From Doryteuthis pealeii (lineage: Eukaryota; Mollusca; Cephalopoda; Myopsida; Loliginidae), in the NCBI GenBank assembly GCA_023376005.1, contig CM042142.1, forward strand, positions 51,674,284 through 51,738,283: DNA of 64,000 bases, read 5' to 3'. Every line of letters begins with the position of its first letter. The first letter of the stretch is position 1. Below the pieces are notes generated by a model. The model did no database searches, was not told the origin of the DNA, and was given only the letters and a program-made list of their open reading frames with translations. Below are positions 41,494 to 52,328 of the stretch, piece after piece. The position numbers and the translations under genes are program-made.

Positions 41494-41709
41494 TTACTCA
41501 CCTTTTATTTCTGTATAAAGTGGCTCGCGAAATTTTGGATGAGACTTAACAAAAGTTGGAGTCTCTAAAAGTATATCCTGGTCATTACTTGGCCAATAAG
41601 GTCCGTACGGCCAAAATTTAATATCCAATGGCCGTCTTTTGTATTTTGATACGAACTCCTCAAGTTGTCTAGAATATTTCCAATAAGCTCGGCTGGTACG
41701 AATTTCCAT
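41494..41709 (-). CDS. Putative first coding exon, unrecognised protein
   Basis: Minus strand. The ATG at 41707-41709 lies in AATAATGG with an in-frame stop just upstream, so it is a plausible start. About 68 codons (MEIRTSRAYWKYSRQLEEFV, then KRRPLDIKFWPYGPYWPSND, ending EPLYTEIK) run to AAAAG followed by the near-perfect donor GTGAGTAA (41498-41505). Charged and aromatic-rich, no signal peptide or membrane segment; I do not recognise the family. Codon use is ordinary and it lies outside the repeats. It ends in phase 1, which is the entry phase of the carboxypeptidase exon at 17611-17803 on the same strand, so it could belong to that gene or to another. Confidence 0.5.
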   Translation of the reverse strand: MEIRTSRAYWKYSRQLEEFVSKYKRRPLDIKFWPYGPYWPSNDQDILLETPTFVKSHPKFREPLYTEIKGE

Positions 41710-42511
41710 TATTTATCCGATATAACTTTGTTTTATATATATATGTATATATATATATATATAATATAGACAGAATTCTTTCTTTCTTTTTTATATTTGT
41801 GAATGTATTAGAAGAAGAACAAATAATATATTTCTTTTATTTTAACTTAAATTAATTAAAAATCTTATTTGTTCTTCTCGAGAAACTTAGACGTTGCATT
41901 CGAGAAACAAGTAACTATCATAATCAATCATGAAAAGATACGTCGAAATAATCTATATTTTTTTCTTTGTTTTTATAATTTTTTTATAATTCAGTTTATT
42001 TTCTAATTACATTGAAAGATAAACCTGAATATTCCTTTTATATATATATATATATATTTGTAAAAAGGTTTCAACTAAAACTACAGATACAATGCATGAT
42101 GTATGTGTTGTTCGCTATCCCTGAAGTTGACAATACTACAATACCAGGATTATATAAGAATGATTTCTGGTCTATTTTCGATGTACAACTTATGAATGAA
42201 TGAATATATCAACAGGGACAGCAGCCGAATTGCTTGTTCAACTGAAGGTCAACACAAAGAACAAACAACAGGAAGTGATTTATCTCATTAACGTCAGACA
42301 TCGATTTTTTAATGCTAACCGGAAATTGATGATGATAAACAATGTGCAGCAAGTTCTTATGGGTATTTTTACTAACGTCTTTTCAAAATGTCGGCAACGA
42401 TGTCATTCAGAAAAAGAGAAACATGTTCGTGATTTTAACAATTATAAGAGAATAATTTAAAATAAATAAAAGTTTTGATTTTTGGTTTGATTTTTCTTAA
42501 CGCATAATTGT
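41710..42511. other. Possible 5' flank; nothing else recognised
   Basis: If 41494-41709 is a first exon, its promoter would lie here. A (TA)n at 41737-41765 sits about 30 bp upstream of the start codon. The 86-residue plus-strand frame 42200-42460 has no known domain. Confidence 0.35.
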
Positions 42512-42676
<165 letters not shown>

Positions 42677-42734
42677 TGAGTGTGAACGGGAGTGTTATGA
42701 ACGAAAAGTTGATACATAAACCATGGTAGAATGC

Positions 42735-43031
42735 TCCCGTAATCCGGTAGAGCTCTTTATGAGCGACTTTAATAAACTTTCACCGCCAGCATAACGCAAT
42801 GATCATCTGTTTACAGATTTGATCTCTCTTGTGATCGTAAAGTATATACACTGATGTATGTATTCAAAACAGTTAAAACACCGCACCTTAATGGGCGCTG
42901 GTGATGGCCCAGAGGTTAACGGATCGGCTGACGTAAAGTCAGTCGGGTTCGCTCCTGGTCGGAGTTAGTTGCTGTGTCTAGCCACACTGATGAGACGTGA
43001 AACGTCAAAACACGGTGTCTGTGGATGTCTT

Positions 43032-43035
<4 letters not shown>
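42735..43035 (+). mobile_element. SINE-like element with hammerhead (copy 4)
   Basis: The body includes TTTCACCGCCAG, GTTTACAGATTTGATCTCTC and AAAACAGTTAAAAC. A-box-like TGGCCCAGAGGTTAACGG (42906), B-box-like CGGGTTCGCTCCTGG (42944), then the hammerhead at 42982-43024 and (TA)n to 43072. Confidence 0.7.
42982..43024 (+). ncRNA. Hammerhead ribozyme, G12 changed
   Basis: Stem I CCACA/TGTGG, core CTGATGA and stem II GACGT-GAA-ACGTC are intact. GAAA is AAAA (43007-43010), and the cleavage segment has one extra G (CACGGTGTC). Loss of G12 should abolish or greatly reduce cleavage. Confidence 0.65.
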
Positions 43036-43072
<37 letters not shown>

Positions 43073-43076
<4 letters not shown>

Positions 43077-43378
43077 ATTATCCTGAAGATCCTTCTAGGT
43101 AAAGATCCTTTTCGGTAGTTAACTTCTGTCGCTCATTCTGTTCCCTAAACCGGCTTTGCGAGTAGGTATTGAGCACTTTTCAATATCTATTATCCTAACT
43201 CTTTCCGTTTCTTTTTTTATCACGACAGTTAAAATTATGACCCATTCAGTTCTTTTCATTTTTGTTGTTGTTGTTGTTGTTGTTACGTTGAGTCGTTCTC
43301 TAAATTTCTACACATATGTGTGTGTATGTGTGCGTGTGTGCGTGTGTGTCTTATGAACGAACCAATAGACACATTGGT

Positions 43379-43436
<58 letters not shown>

Positions 43437-43979
43437 ACTACGTTTCAGATGATGGACGTTGAGAAACGTACTCTTTTTTTAACAATCTACAGCAAAGTTA
43501 TTTTCTTTTTCTTTTCTTTTCCTTTTTCTGTTTTCTTACAGGTTTTAAACAATCTGTGGGCCTCTGTGTTCGGCTTTGGATCTATTGATCCGTCTTTGCA
43601 AGTATACGAATAATTCCTACAAACTGGTCTTATTATTAAAGAGCAAAGAGAAATTCTATCGTTATGTTGAAACAACGCATTATATAATGCAATATCCTAG
43701 TGACGTAGAAATAGAATTTGATGTTGTTCCATTCGATAAATAAACTTCCATTATTATTCAATGAGTAATACAATATTATGAGTCCATTATGGCGAGTGTA
43801 TTTTCTTGTGCATTTTTTTGTATTGGTTTTGGCGGCAAATTTGTATACAAAAAATCTAGAATTAACTCTTAAATTGAGACTAACTCCGTTGCTAGATCAA
43901 TATTTAAAAGAATTTAATATTTTAATCTACGTATTATTTTCAACTATATATCAATATCTGTGTTCCCTTTTTCTACTGC
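43073..43979. other. Unrecognised DNA with (TA)n
   Basis: (GTT)n 43263-43283, (TG)n 43317-43348, (TA)n 43380-43436. The minus-strand frame at about 43530-43675 ends at a GTAAGA that could be a donor, but it lacks an ATG; I do not call it a gene. Confidence 0.4.
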
Positions 43980-44193
43980 CATTATCATTTTGCAACAACT
44001 TTTGGTTAAAAATGTGACCGTCCAAATCCTTCCAGATGAAATGCAAAAATGTAGATCCTGATTATCAAGAGTTGCTTATCCGCCGAATTCTTATTTTATG
44101 AGTGTCGTCACCTCAGCTAAATAATGGACCATTTCGTTTTTATTATAAAGAAAGCAAAGGAAAAAAGGACATGATACACATAAAAAATTTAAT

Positions 44194-44237
<44 letters not shown>

Positions 44238-44360
44238 GAGTAGGATAATTCTTTTTCAATTGAACATAATGAAAAGATGAAAAGAAAGAAAGAAAAAAAA
44301 AATGAAGTGAGAGAGAATTAGATCAAGATTATTATACTTTTTAAATATTGAACTATTAGC
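43980..44360 (+). repeat. Duplicated segment, copy 1
   Basis: From AAATGTGACCGTCCAAATCC through GAGTGTCGTCACCTCAGCTA and (GAAA)n (44190-44238) to AGATCAAGATTATTATACTT. The same order recurs at 44893-45260. Confidence 0.7.
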
Positions 44361-44609
44361 AATAGCTCTTACTGTGGTATATCCACAGTACCCGCTAGTT
44401 TCCTATATATATTTTTTAATTTATAGCAATTGAACAAGGCATAGGGTCAGTTTATATCTTTACTTAATTTTACCTACAATTAAGTTGGATATCATAAACG
44501 TATTGAAGGTAAACAAGAAAACACAGAGAAACATTGTTCATGATATTTGGATAGAGTATTTTAGCGCAATTCCTCCGTGTCGTCATTTCTACGAGAGCGT
44601 GAAACAGTG

Positions 44610-44715
44610 CGTAGCGGGGGTAATGATAAAGAGTAGGCTCGAACTCGTGTCCTCTGCTGGCTCCGACTGCTTTGTTAATTGAATTAACTACTTTATCAAC
44701 TAAGCTACGGAAGCC
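44610..44715 (-). repeat. tRNA-like SINE head
   Basis: Minus strand GTAGCTTAGTTGATAAAGTAG (A box) and ACGAGTTCGAGCCTACTC (B box), between the two halves of the local duplication. Confidence 0.6.
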
Positions 44716-44892
44716 AATGGTTTAGAAGATCAAATTTAAAATCATAATGTATACTTTACACCGCTTCTCGATGTCTTCGACGCCATGTAAAAAAAACAAA
44801 AAACAAGCCAATATTTTCTTCTTCTTTATCTATATATCAATACTCGAGTTCCTTATTTGCACGATCGTTATTTTCTTGCAATATCCTCTGCT

Positions 44893-45260
44893 TAAAAATG
44901 AGACCGTCCAAATCGTCCAAAATAAAATGCAAAAATATAAATCCTGATTATCTGGTGTTACTTATCCGCTGCATTCTTATTTCTTATGAGTGTCGTCGCC
45001 TCAGTTAAGTAATCGACCATTCCGTTTTATTGTAAAAAAAGAAAGGGAAGAAAGGGGACATGCTACAGAGAAAGATATAATAAGAAAGAACGAAAGAAAG
45101 AGAGAAGAGGAAAGATAGACAGAGGGGTGACTACGGGGAACTGATGAAGCTAATCTGTTTCAATTGAACATAAGGAAAGAAGGAAAGATGGAAAGAAAGA
45201 AAAAAAGAGTGAGAGAGAGTTAAATCAAGATTATTAGACTTTTTACTCATTGAACTATTT
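44893..45260 (+). repeat. Duplicated segment, copy 2
   Basis: AAATGAGACCGTCCAAATCG through GAGTGTCGTCGCCTCAGTTA to AAATCAAGATTATTAGACTT; diverged from copy 1 by many substitutions and a shorter (GAAA)n. Offset about 900 bp. Confidence 0.7.
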
Positions 45261-45307
45261 TGTAATAACTACAAAATTACATTGATATTTCTATTATTCA
45301 TTTGACT

Positions 45308-45724
45308 ACGTAGCTAAACTAGTGTATTAATAATACTTGACAGGAATTGGTACACTAATGTATTAATGACATCTATCAGGATGTGGTAAATTAGTGTATT
45401 AATAATATTTAACAGGAATTGGTAAAATAGTTTATCGTTAATACTCAACAAGAATTGTTAAACTAGTGTATTGAAGATATTTAACAGGAATCGGTAAACT
45501 AGTTTATGGATAATACATAATAGGACTTAGTAAACTAGCGTATTAATACTTAACAGAATTAGTAAATTAGTTTCTTAATAATACTTAACAGGAATTAGTG
45601 AATAAGTGTATTAAAAATATTAATGTGAACTAGTGCATAAACAATTACTTAACAGGAATTAGTAAGCGAGTGTATTAATATTTAATAGGAAATGGTAAAT
45701 TCGTGTAATAAGGATACTTAACAG
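45308..45724. repeat. AT-rich minisatellite, about 36-bp unit
   Basis: About eleven degenerate tandem units of the type TAAACTAGTGTATTAATAAT followed by ACTTAACAGGAATTGG. Unit length varies from about 32 to 45 bp. Confidence 0.8.
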
Positions 45725-46764
45725 AAAGTAAGTTTCCAGTATAAAAGTCCACGTGTTCCGATAAACCTGGTTGTGTATTTGTCATGTCCGTTTCGTTAAG
45801 ATGATTAAAAGTATTTGAACACATTCTTTGAGAAGTATTAAACCAAAAAGTTCTTTCTTTGCGTTAGAGGCTGCGTATGTTTCAATGAAGTTTAAGGAAA
45901 CGTTCCAAAATTCTTGTATGTTTTCGGGTGACTTTGTCCAAGAATCACAGATCTCAAAGTGTTTCCATGCCAATTCTGTTTGGTAATGATTCCATATGAT
46001 GGCAAAAAACAAAAAATGCGGAACGACATCACGGTGAAGAATGTGGAATAGTTTGGGTTTGGTGGGTTTATTTGGGGTCTTTTTTTTTTTTTTTTTTTTT
46101 TTTTTCAAATCTTGAGTCGGCACTCTTTAAGTCACAGGCATGAAACCAGGCAGTTATTGATTGTGTGTGAAATCGGCCTCATAAAGTTTCTCGGGCGAGA
46201 AATATCTGGTGACGCCGTCTGACCAAAGTACCTGTTCCCTTTCAGCATTTTCAGTGATTGCCCCCCTCTTTTTTTTTCTTTGTAAGAAATAAAGAAGAAA
46301 AAAAAGGAAACTCTCCTTTTGCTAATACTCATTTATGGTCCATTGATTCTACGTAAGAGGTAAAGGCAGTCGCAGCAGCAGGAGCAGCAAGAGCAACAGC
46401 AGCAGCTCCAAGGAAACGCATTAAAACTTCTCATATTTGTAACACCTGCCCGACTAAGCGAAAAATCCTCAGATTTCCTCTTGTACCATTTGCACATTTG
46501 AGAGGAAAAATCAACAAAGCAAAAATAAAAAGCTCTCAAATTCGTGTACTATTAGCTTTGTATATAAACAAAACAAAAACTCCTACAATGCAATCAGGCC
46601 TGTTATGGAAATTTTCGAAGGCTTTGTTCAAAGATCGATAGATACTATTAGAGGCAAATGCATTAATAAAGTCCCTGTACATGTGTGTGTGTGCGTCTTC
46701 ATCTTATCAAAGCCACGGAGTATACGCTCGTTTGCGCATGCGTGTACACAGCTTAATTATTTTT
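45725..46764. other. Unrecognised, possibly unique DNA
   Basis: Contains T26 at 46080-46105. The minus-strand frame 45782-46090 (LFHILHRDVVPHFLFF, then WNHYQTELAWKHFEICDSW) is not repeat-like but has no known domain or clear splice pair. A GCAGCA-rich stretch lies at 46368-46410. Confidence 0.35.
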
Positions 46765-47350
46765 TAGGTTGGTTGGTTGGTTAGTTGGTTAGTTGGTTGG
46801 ATTTTACGGCATATCAACTCTTGTTGGGTTATTTTATGCCGAAAATATTCTGTTTGTTTTTAAACTCGAATTTTAAACACATTCTTAACTCATTTTTATT
46901 CAATTTAACCCATGGGACCTACTACCACTCCGAGTCAGAGTGGACCTGGGAGTAATAGCGATAAAAGGGGCACATCCTCCCCATAGCTCCAGAATTGGAA
47001 CCTCACCACTAGATGTAGTTTAATGTCATCCACAGGACACTAAGACCCTCAGCCACCACATTCTAACACATATATTAGAAAAGGTTGGGGATTTGCTATA
47101 ACAGTAACAGGGTTAGGACAATCATAGAGGTACTAGGGCTTGACATGACCAGCCAATTGATTGGAGAGAGCCTCACCGACCGCCCTTCTAGCCTAAGGGC
47201 TAAAGTGGGGTGTTGCATATCATGGACTGCAGAGTCATCAGGGTTCCCTCCTTAAACATCACAGGAACCCAGGTGTGCCCATTGGAGACATTTTATCCTT
47301 CTGCAGAGGTGCAGTCGGTGTATTCTACCGCCCCAACCGACAGTGCGGTT
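46765..47350 (-). mobile_element. Retroposon C, full copy
   Basis: (GGTT)n tail at 46768-46800, ACGGCATATCAACTCTTGTT, body, and 5' end CGCCCCAACCGACAGTGCGG at the right. Confidence 0.8.
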
Positions 47351-47799
47351 AATTATTTGTATGCATGCGTGCAGCCGTATACTTACGAGTGTATGTTTAT
47401 TTCTTATTATTATTTTCAGTTAGATGTGTCCCTTTTAAATCTGCATGCACATCTCTAATTCATGAGCGTGCGTGATTATGACGATGTGGAAAATTTACAA
47501 GTATAAATGTAGGTAACGATATGCGGATATAATCTGATGCCTTGCGTGTAAATAAAAAAAACGTGCCTTTACGCATGCGCCTGCCCATATAGATACGTTG
47601 TGTGTCGGTAGACATTTGTTAAGCGTTCAGATGTGTGCGTATTTATGGGTTTTTTTTAATCTATACGTTAGCGTGTGTCTTTGATGCAGGCATTTGTATG
47701 TGATTATTTCCTAAGCTTTTGATTAGTTGTGGCACAAGGCAGGAAGTATGGAGCAGCAAGTGAGACTCGAATGTACTAGTAATGGTTTGCTGAGTATGT
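47351..47799. other. No recognised gene; tRNA-like fragment
   Basis: Short TG-rich stretches. 47725-47785 resembles the tRNA-like B-box region near 48750. Confidence 0.4.
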
Positions 47800-48424
47800 A
47801 TAGGTTGGTTGGCTGGTTGGTTGACTGGGTTTTACGGCATGTCAACCCTTGTAGGGTTATTTTATGCCGAAGATGTTTTGTTTTATTTATTCTTAATGGG
47901 TACCTAATTATTTTTAAACTCGATTGTTTGAACACTTTTAAAACTCATTGTTTTCTATCTTACCTATAGATAGAGCCCTAACAGGTACTACCATTCCGGG
48001 TTAGAATGAACCTGTGAGTAATGGAAATAAAGGTGTACTGCACATTCCCCAGACATCCGGAATTGGAACTTTCACTATCAGATAGAGTTTAACGTAATAC
48101 CCAGGACACTAATCCCCTCGGCCACAGCCTTTTAACACATATATGCTAAAAAGGCATGGGGGCTTGCCTTAAAAGCTATGGGTTGGGACAATCATATAAA
48201 TACTAGGGCTTGACATAACCAGTCGATTCATGGGGCGGGCCTCTCCGAGCACCAATCTAACCTAAGGGCCAAAGTGGAGTGTTACATGTTATGAAGTGCT
48301 CAGCCTTGGCTTTCATCCTTAAGCATCACGTGTCACCACCCACGGCTAACAGGTGACCCAATTGGGAGGGGTCTTTCCTCTCTCCAGAGGTGCAGACGGT
48401 GTATTCTACAGCCCCAGCCAAACA
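47800..48424 (-). mobile_element. Retroposon C, full copy
   Basis: GGTTGGTTGGCTGGTTGGTT tail at left, TTTTACGGCATGTCAACCCT, and 5' end CAGCCCCAGCCAAAC at right. A Helitron fragment follows directly. Confidence 0.8.
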
Positions 48425-48715
48425 ATTGTTTGCTTTATTTTAATGAACATGCACAAAAATCACGGGGATATATCTTAAAAGAAATCCATTAATAAGAAAA
48501 AATATCTGTAATTTTATTCTTTACTTCCTATTTTAACTAAATGGTTAAATTAGGAAATTTTAGCAATGAAAGACGGGAGTAATGGAAAAGTAAATTTCAG
48601 TTGTTCTATTTTTATTATACTCCCCCCTCTGTTACAAATTTTTTTATCTGCTTTCTTATTTAGTTTCATTAATATAAAATCCAATATAAAATGTTATTAT
48701 ATTTGCAAGAAAGAT
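48425..48715 (+). mobile_element. Helitron family I internal fragment
   Basis: Matches 12360-12650 (TTTACTTCCTATTTTAACTA, GAAAGACGGGAGTAATGG) but lacks both ends, including the hairpin and CTAG. Confidence 0.75.
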
Positions 48716-48837
48716 TTTATGGTTATTTACTGAGCGATACATAGTTTGGTGCAAGGCCAGTAATGTGGAGAACCCAGTGAAAATCGAACTTACTAAAAAA
48801 TTGGTTCACGGTAGATAGTGTATAAAAAATTATTTAC

Positions 48838-49105
48838 TGGCACCCCACCATGCCTGTTGGTCACAAGAACCATTAACGTGTGGGGCCACGCACAAACCAA
48901 AGCTCATTCATGGCATGTGAAAGAATTACGTGGATCCTTAGGCATTTCTCTATTGAGGCGCCTGGCACTGGGCAATAAACCCAGCCCTACCCCTTTGGAT
49001 CAAGATGGCAGGTGTTGCCTGGGGGGTGGCTCCCTGGGATCACACTGTTATTAATCTTACCGGTTCAATGGACGAATCCATTGGACACATGAACCGAGGG
49101 TTAGA
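48838..49105 (+). repeat. Dispersed repeat D, copy 1
   Basis: GCACAAACCAAAGCTCATTC, GGCGCCTGGCACTGGGCAAT then AAACCCA, and CTCCCTGGGATCACAC are shared with 63165-63410. About 250 bp, unknown type; ends GAGGGTTAGATAAGTATATA. Confidence 0.6.
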
Positions 49106-49174
49106 TAAGTATATATAAATAGATAATGTATAATAATAGACTTACTAATGATCTGAAATAGATAGCTATATAAA

Positions 49175-49310
49175 CTCCTACACATGGATACATTCGTGTT
49201 GGCCGACAAGCAAAATCTTATGTACATCAGCTCTGTACGGACACTGGATGCTGCTTAGAAGAATTTCCATGAGCGATCACCAATAAGGATTGATGGCGAG
49301 GGAGAGTTAA
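49175..49310 (+). pseudogene. LINE type A 3' fragment
   Basis: Remnant of the GRPAKTYI.QLC.DTGC.. coding segment (CATCAGCTCTGTACGGACAC then TGGATGCTGC), with frame lost. Confidence 0.55.
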
Positions 49311-49590
49311 GTAAATCTGTGCTGTTGTGTAATGGTTACCGTCGTAGAAAAATACGAAACTGTTTTCATTTCACATAGGGTTAATATGCTTGGGAAAGGT
49401 ATGAAACCAATTATTCTCCCTCCAACTATAGGTAAATAGTTGGATAGACTATAATCTTTAACCTTGGTGTGGCAACCGGTCTAAGAGAATTAAAAAAAGA
49501 CTGTGACTTCAAACCTGTTAAACTCCACATTAATTGACCTTGTGTCGGATTCTGCTCGCGTGGAGGGGTGGCGAAAATACATATACATGG
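49311..49590 (+). repeat. SINE B, degenerate copy
   Basis: TGTTGTGTAATGGTTACCGTCG head, deleted B box, body (GTTTTCATTTCACATAGG, AACCGGTCTAAGAGAA), end GGAGGGGTGGCGAAAATACA. Confidence 0.7.
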
Positions 49591-49624
49591 CTTTATATAT
49601 GCATTGGCTCAAGTATGCATTTTC

Positions 49625-49920
49625 CCAACCCCTCCGCCACCGGTAGTAGGGAACACAAGCTCGATTTTTAAGTGGAGTAAAGCTGGTTTGAATTCAGAGT
49701 TTTCTTTCTCCTAGACTGGTTGCCCAACCAAGACTAAAGAACCCAGTCCGACCAACTATTTATTCATAGCTGGGGGAGGTGAGGAGACAACAGATGGATT
49801 GAAGAAGAAGAAGAAGAAGAAGAAGAAGAAGAAGAAGAAGAAGAAGAAGAAGAAGAAGAAGAAGAAATTCTTCCAAGGGCATTAGTGAAACGAAAACAGC
49901 TTTGTCCAGCATTTGAGTCC
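49625..49920 (-). repeat. SINE B with internal (GAA)n
   Basis: Minus-strand body; a (GAA)n of about 70 bp (49797-49865) sits inside, replacing the GAATAATTGG region of other copies. Confidence 0.75.
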
Positions 49921-50119
49921 CGATTTTCATTTCTTCTTTCCCTTTTCATTGAAACAGATGATACGCTTCTGACTCCCTTTCCCATTTCTCTTTTTTATTA
50001 TAGTTTCCTTCTGGCGTGTAGCATGTTTTTTTAATTCCCTTTCTTCCGTCACAATCAAAACAGAATGGTCCATTTATCTATATTTCCCCCTCTCCTTATC
50101 TCTATATCCCCCTCCTCTC

Positions 50120-50163
<44 letters not shown>

Positions 50164-50740
50164 CCCCTATCACCCTTTCTATGTTCCATCCCTTCTATCT
50201 TACTCTCCCTAATATTATCTTCCCAGCTCCTCTATCTCATTTAATTTCACAACCATCTCTTTCCGCTCCCCTCTATCTCTCCTGTCCATCCCCTATATCT
50301 CGGCAACCCCATATCTTTATCGTCTCCTCTACTCTATCTTTTCCTCACCTCTCTCACCCCCTCTTAGCATTTTTCTTTGATCACGCACAGAATATATACA
50401 TATATACACACAAATAAATATATATATACATATATACACACAAAACAGACACATATATGTATGCACGAGCCAAGAAGAAAGGAGAGATAAACAGATCAAA
50501 GAAAGTTATCAAACGAACACCGACCATCAGACAGTGGACAGTAGAATTAACTAGTAGGATTCATTACCCTTCTCCCAACCACTATCCTGGAAATGACTAT
50601 ATATTAAATTGAAATCAAAACACAGCCCACAATTTTATTAGCTTGAAAAGGGTCATAAAGAAACCCTAAAAATATGCCACCTATTTCAAAATCGCATAAA
50701 TTCAAATGAAGAAAAAAAATTGCAAAATGGAAACTACTTA
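49921..50740. other. Pyrimidine-rich unrecognised DNA
   Basis: (TC)n at 50121-50160 within a C/T-rich stretch 50080-50380; (TA)/(CA) at 50394-50460. No gene seen. Confidence 0.45.
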
Positions 50741-50795
50741 CGAACTTTTTCTCTATAGAATATTTACTTTCTCTCGTTGTATCTACAATAACCTT

Positions 50796-50849
<54 letters not shown>

Positions 50850-50984
50850 ATAATACAAATAATATATATATATATTATTTATATTTTTGAAGGCAATTAC
50901 AATGCGTAGATCGTATAAAATTTGATAATTATTGAAAATAATCATGACAAGCAAACTCGGCGAACAACGCATGTGATGTGTGGA

Positions 50985-51029
50985 ACACCGTATAGCTGTT
51001 TCAACCTTCTTAGGTCTCATCAGCAGTGT
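50985..51029 (-). ncRNA. Hammerhead ribozyme, left-arm copy
   Basis: On the minus strand: stem I ACACTG/CGGTGT, core CTGATGA, stem II GACCT-AAGA-AGGTT, GAAA, then CAGCTATA. Compared with the right-arm copy one stem III base changes (G to A), giving a C-A mismatch and an AUA cleavage triplet, still of the NUH form. Core intact. Confidence 0.8.
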
Positions 51030-51170
51030 ATACCTAAGAGCTCTCTGCGACAGAAATCGAACCGAAGAACCCAGCACGCCGCACACGAAATACGCAAAAT
51101 TAACCGGTCAATGATAAACTGCGTGCTGGTTTCTCCGATTCGATCTCTGTCGGAGGGAGATCGTAGGTAT

Positions 51171-51215
51171 ACACTGCTGATGAGACCTAAATAGGTTGAA
51201 ACAGCTGTACGGTGT
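51171..51215 (+). ncRNA. Hammerhead ribozyme, complete
   Basis: Stem I ACACTG (51171-51176) pairs over six positions with CGGTGT (51210-51215). Core CTGATGA 51177-51183. Stem II GACCT-AAAT-AGGTT (51184-51197), with a G-U closing pair. GAAA 51198-51201. Stem III/cleavage segment ACAGCTGT then A gives a GUA triplet with predicted cut after A51209. ACAGCUGU is a perfect 8-nt palindrome, as in dimer-forming minimal hammerheads. Stem II with its AAAU loop is close to the schistosome Sm-alpha form. Confidence 0.88.
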
Positions 51216-51381
51216 TCCGCACGTCACACGCGTTGTTCACCGATTTTGCTTGTCATGATTATTTTCAATAATTAATTGAATTTTATACGATATACGCATT
51301 GTAATTGCCTTCAAAAATATAAATAATATTATACTTTTTCTCTATAGAATATTTACTTTCTCTCGTTGTATCTACAATAAC

Positions 51382-51429
<48 letters not shown>

Positions 51430-51431
51430 CA

Positions 51432-51463
<32 letters not shown>

Positions 51464-51556
51464 TATTTATATTTTTGAAGGCAATTACAATGCGTAGATC
51501 GTATAAAATTTGATAATTATTGAAAATAATCATGACAAGCAAACTCGGCGAACAAC

Positions 51557-51881
51557 ATCATCATTGCTTCAAAAGCAAATTACCAAATACTCTTATCCTT
51601 ACGCCTGAGCAGGGCCTAATTTGTGATTCTCTCAACGTTCGCTGTACTAAGTTCTGTATAGTAGTGGCGTATTTATTTGACAGGTTAATTATCTATTGGC
51701 TATTATCTATCTATCTATCTATCTATTTTTTCCTTATCATCGTTAATTTCCACCTATTTTTCAATCCTAATTTGTTTATATCTATCTTTTTCCATCCTTT
51801 CCTTCCTCTCTACCTTCCATCCCTATTCCTATTATTCAATCCTAATCTATATATCATCTATCTATCTATCTATCTATCTAT

Positions 51882-51931
<50 letters not shown>

Positions 51932-52262
51932 CTAACTTTCACGATCAAAGTCATGCTGAATTTTGGACGATTACCGTCATCGATTTCAGCTGAGTTATGT
52001 CACACAATTTCGAAAGAAAATTACATCTAAACAACGCCAAATCCTTTCACTACATCATTTTTTCACCCATATACTGTATCTAACTTCTCTCCAGATAGTC
52101 TCTATTCTCTATACCTTGACAAAGGGTGAAAATTCACCCGAAATATCGGAATTAATCAAACCAGGGACAGAACAACAGCTGAATATTAAAATTCTGTTTT
52201 TTTTTTCTGTTTTTTCCATGCTTCAAAATACAAAAAAAACAACGTTCACGAGAACAAAGTTT

Positions 52263-52325
<63 letters not shown>
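51557..52325. other. Microsatellites, unassigned DNA and a hammerhead-like relic
   Basis: (CTAT)n 51705-51726 and 51857-51885, (TA)n 51887-51927 and 52269-52325. At 52118-52147 is CCTTGACAAAGGGTGAAAAT then TCACCCGAAATATCGG: a strong stem followed by GAAATATC, like a hammerhead with changed core bases. Confidence 0.5.

Positions 52326-52328
<3 letters not shown>

Larger units (their letters stand above)
50741..51556. mobile_element. Hammerhead foldback element with partial tandem duplication
   Basis: The unit 50741-51329 is: a 55-bp flank (TTTTTCTCTATAGAATATTT), (TA)n, left arm 50885-51030, spacer, right arm 51165-51318. It is repeated from 51330, offset about 589 bp: the same flank, (TA)n and the first 80 bp of the left arm, breaking off at 51556. 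The arms (GAAGGCAATTACAATGCG) match the foldback nested in the Helitron at 16612-16860. Each arm contains a hammerhead facing outward from the spacer. Confidence 0.8.

Noticed and set aside
43440..43480. CAGATGATGGACGTTGAGAAACG as a hammerhead
   Set aside because: The core is out of register and no stem II or stem I can form.
43487..43675. Mitochondrial-protein-like first exon on the minus strand with GTAAGA donor
   Set aside because: No ATG in the frame; an upstream in-frame stop without a clear acceptor; similarity too vague.
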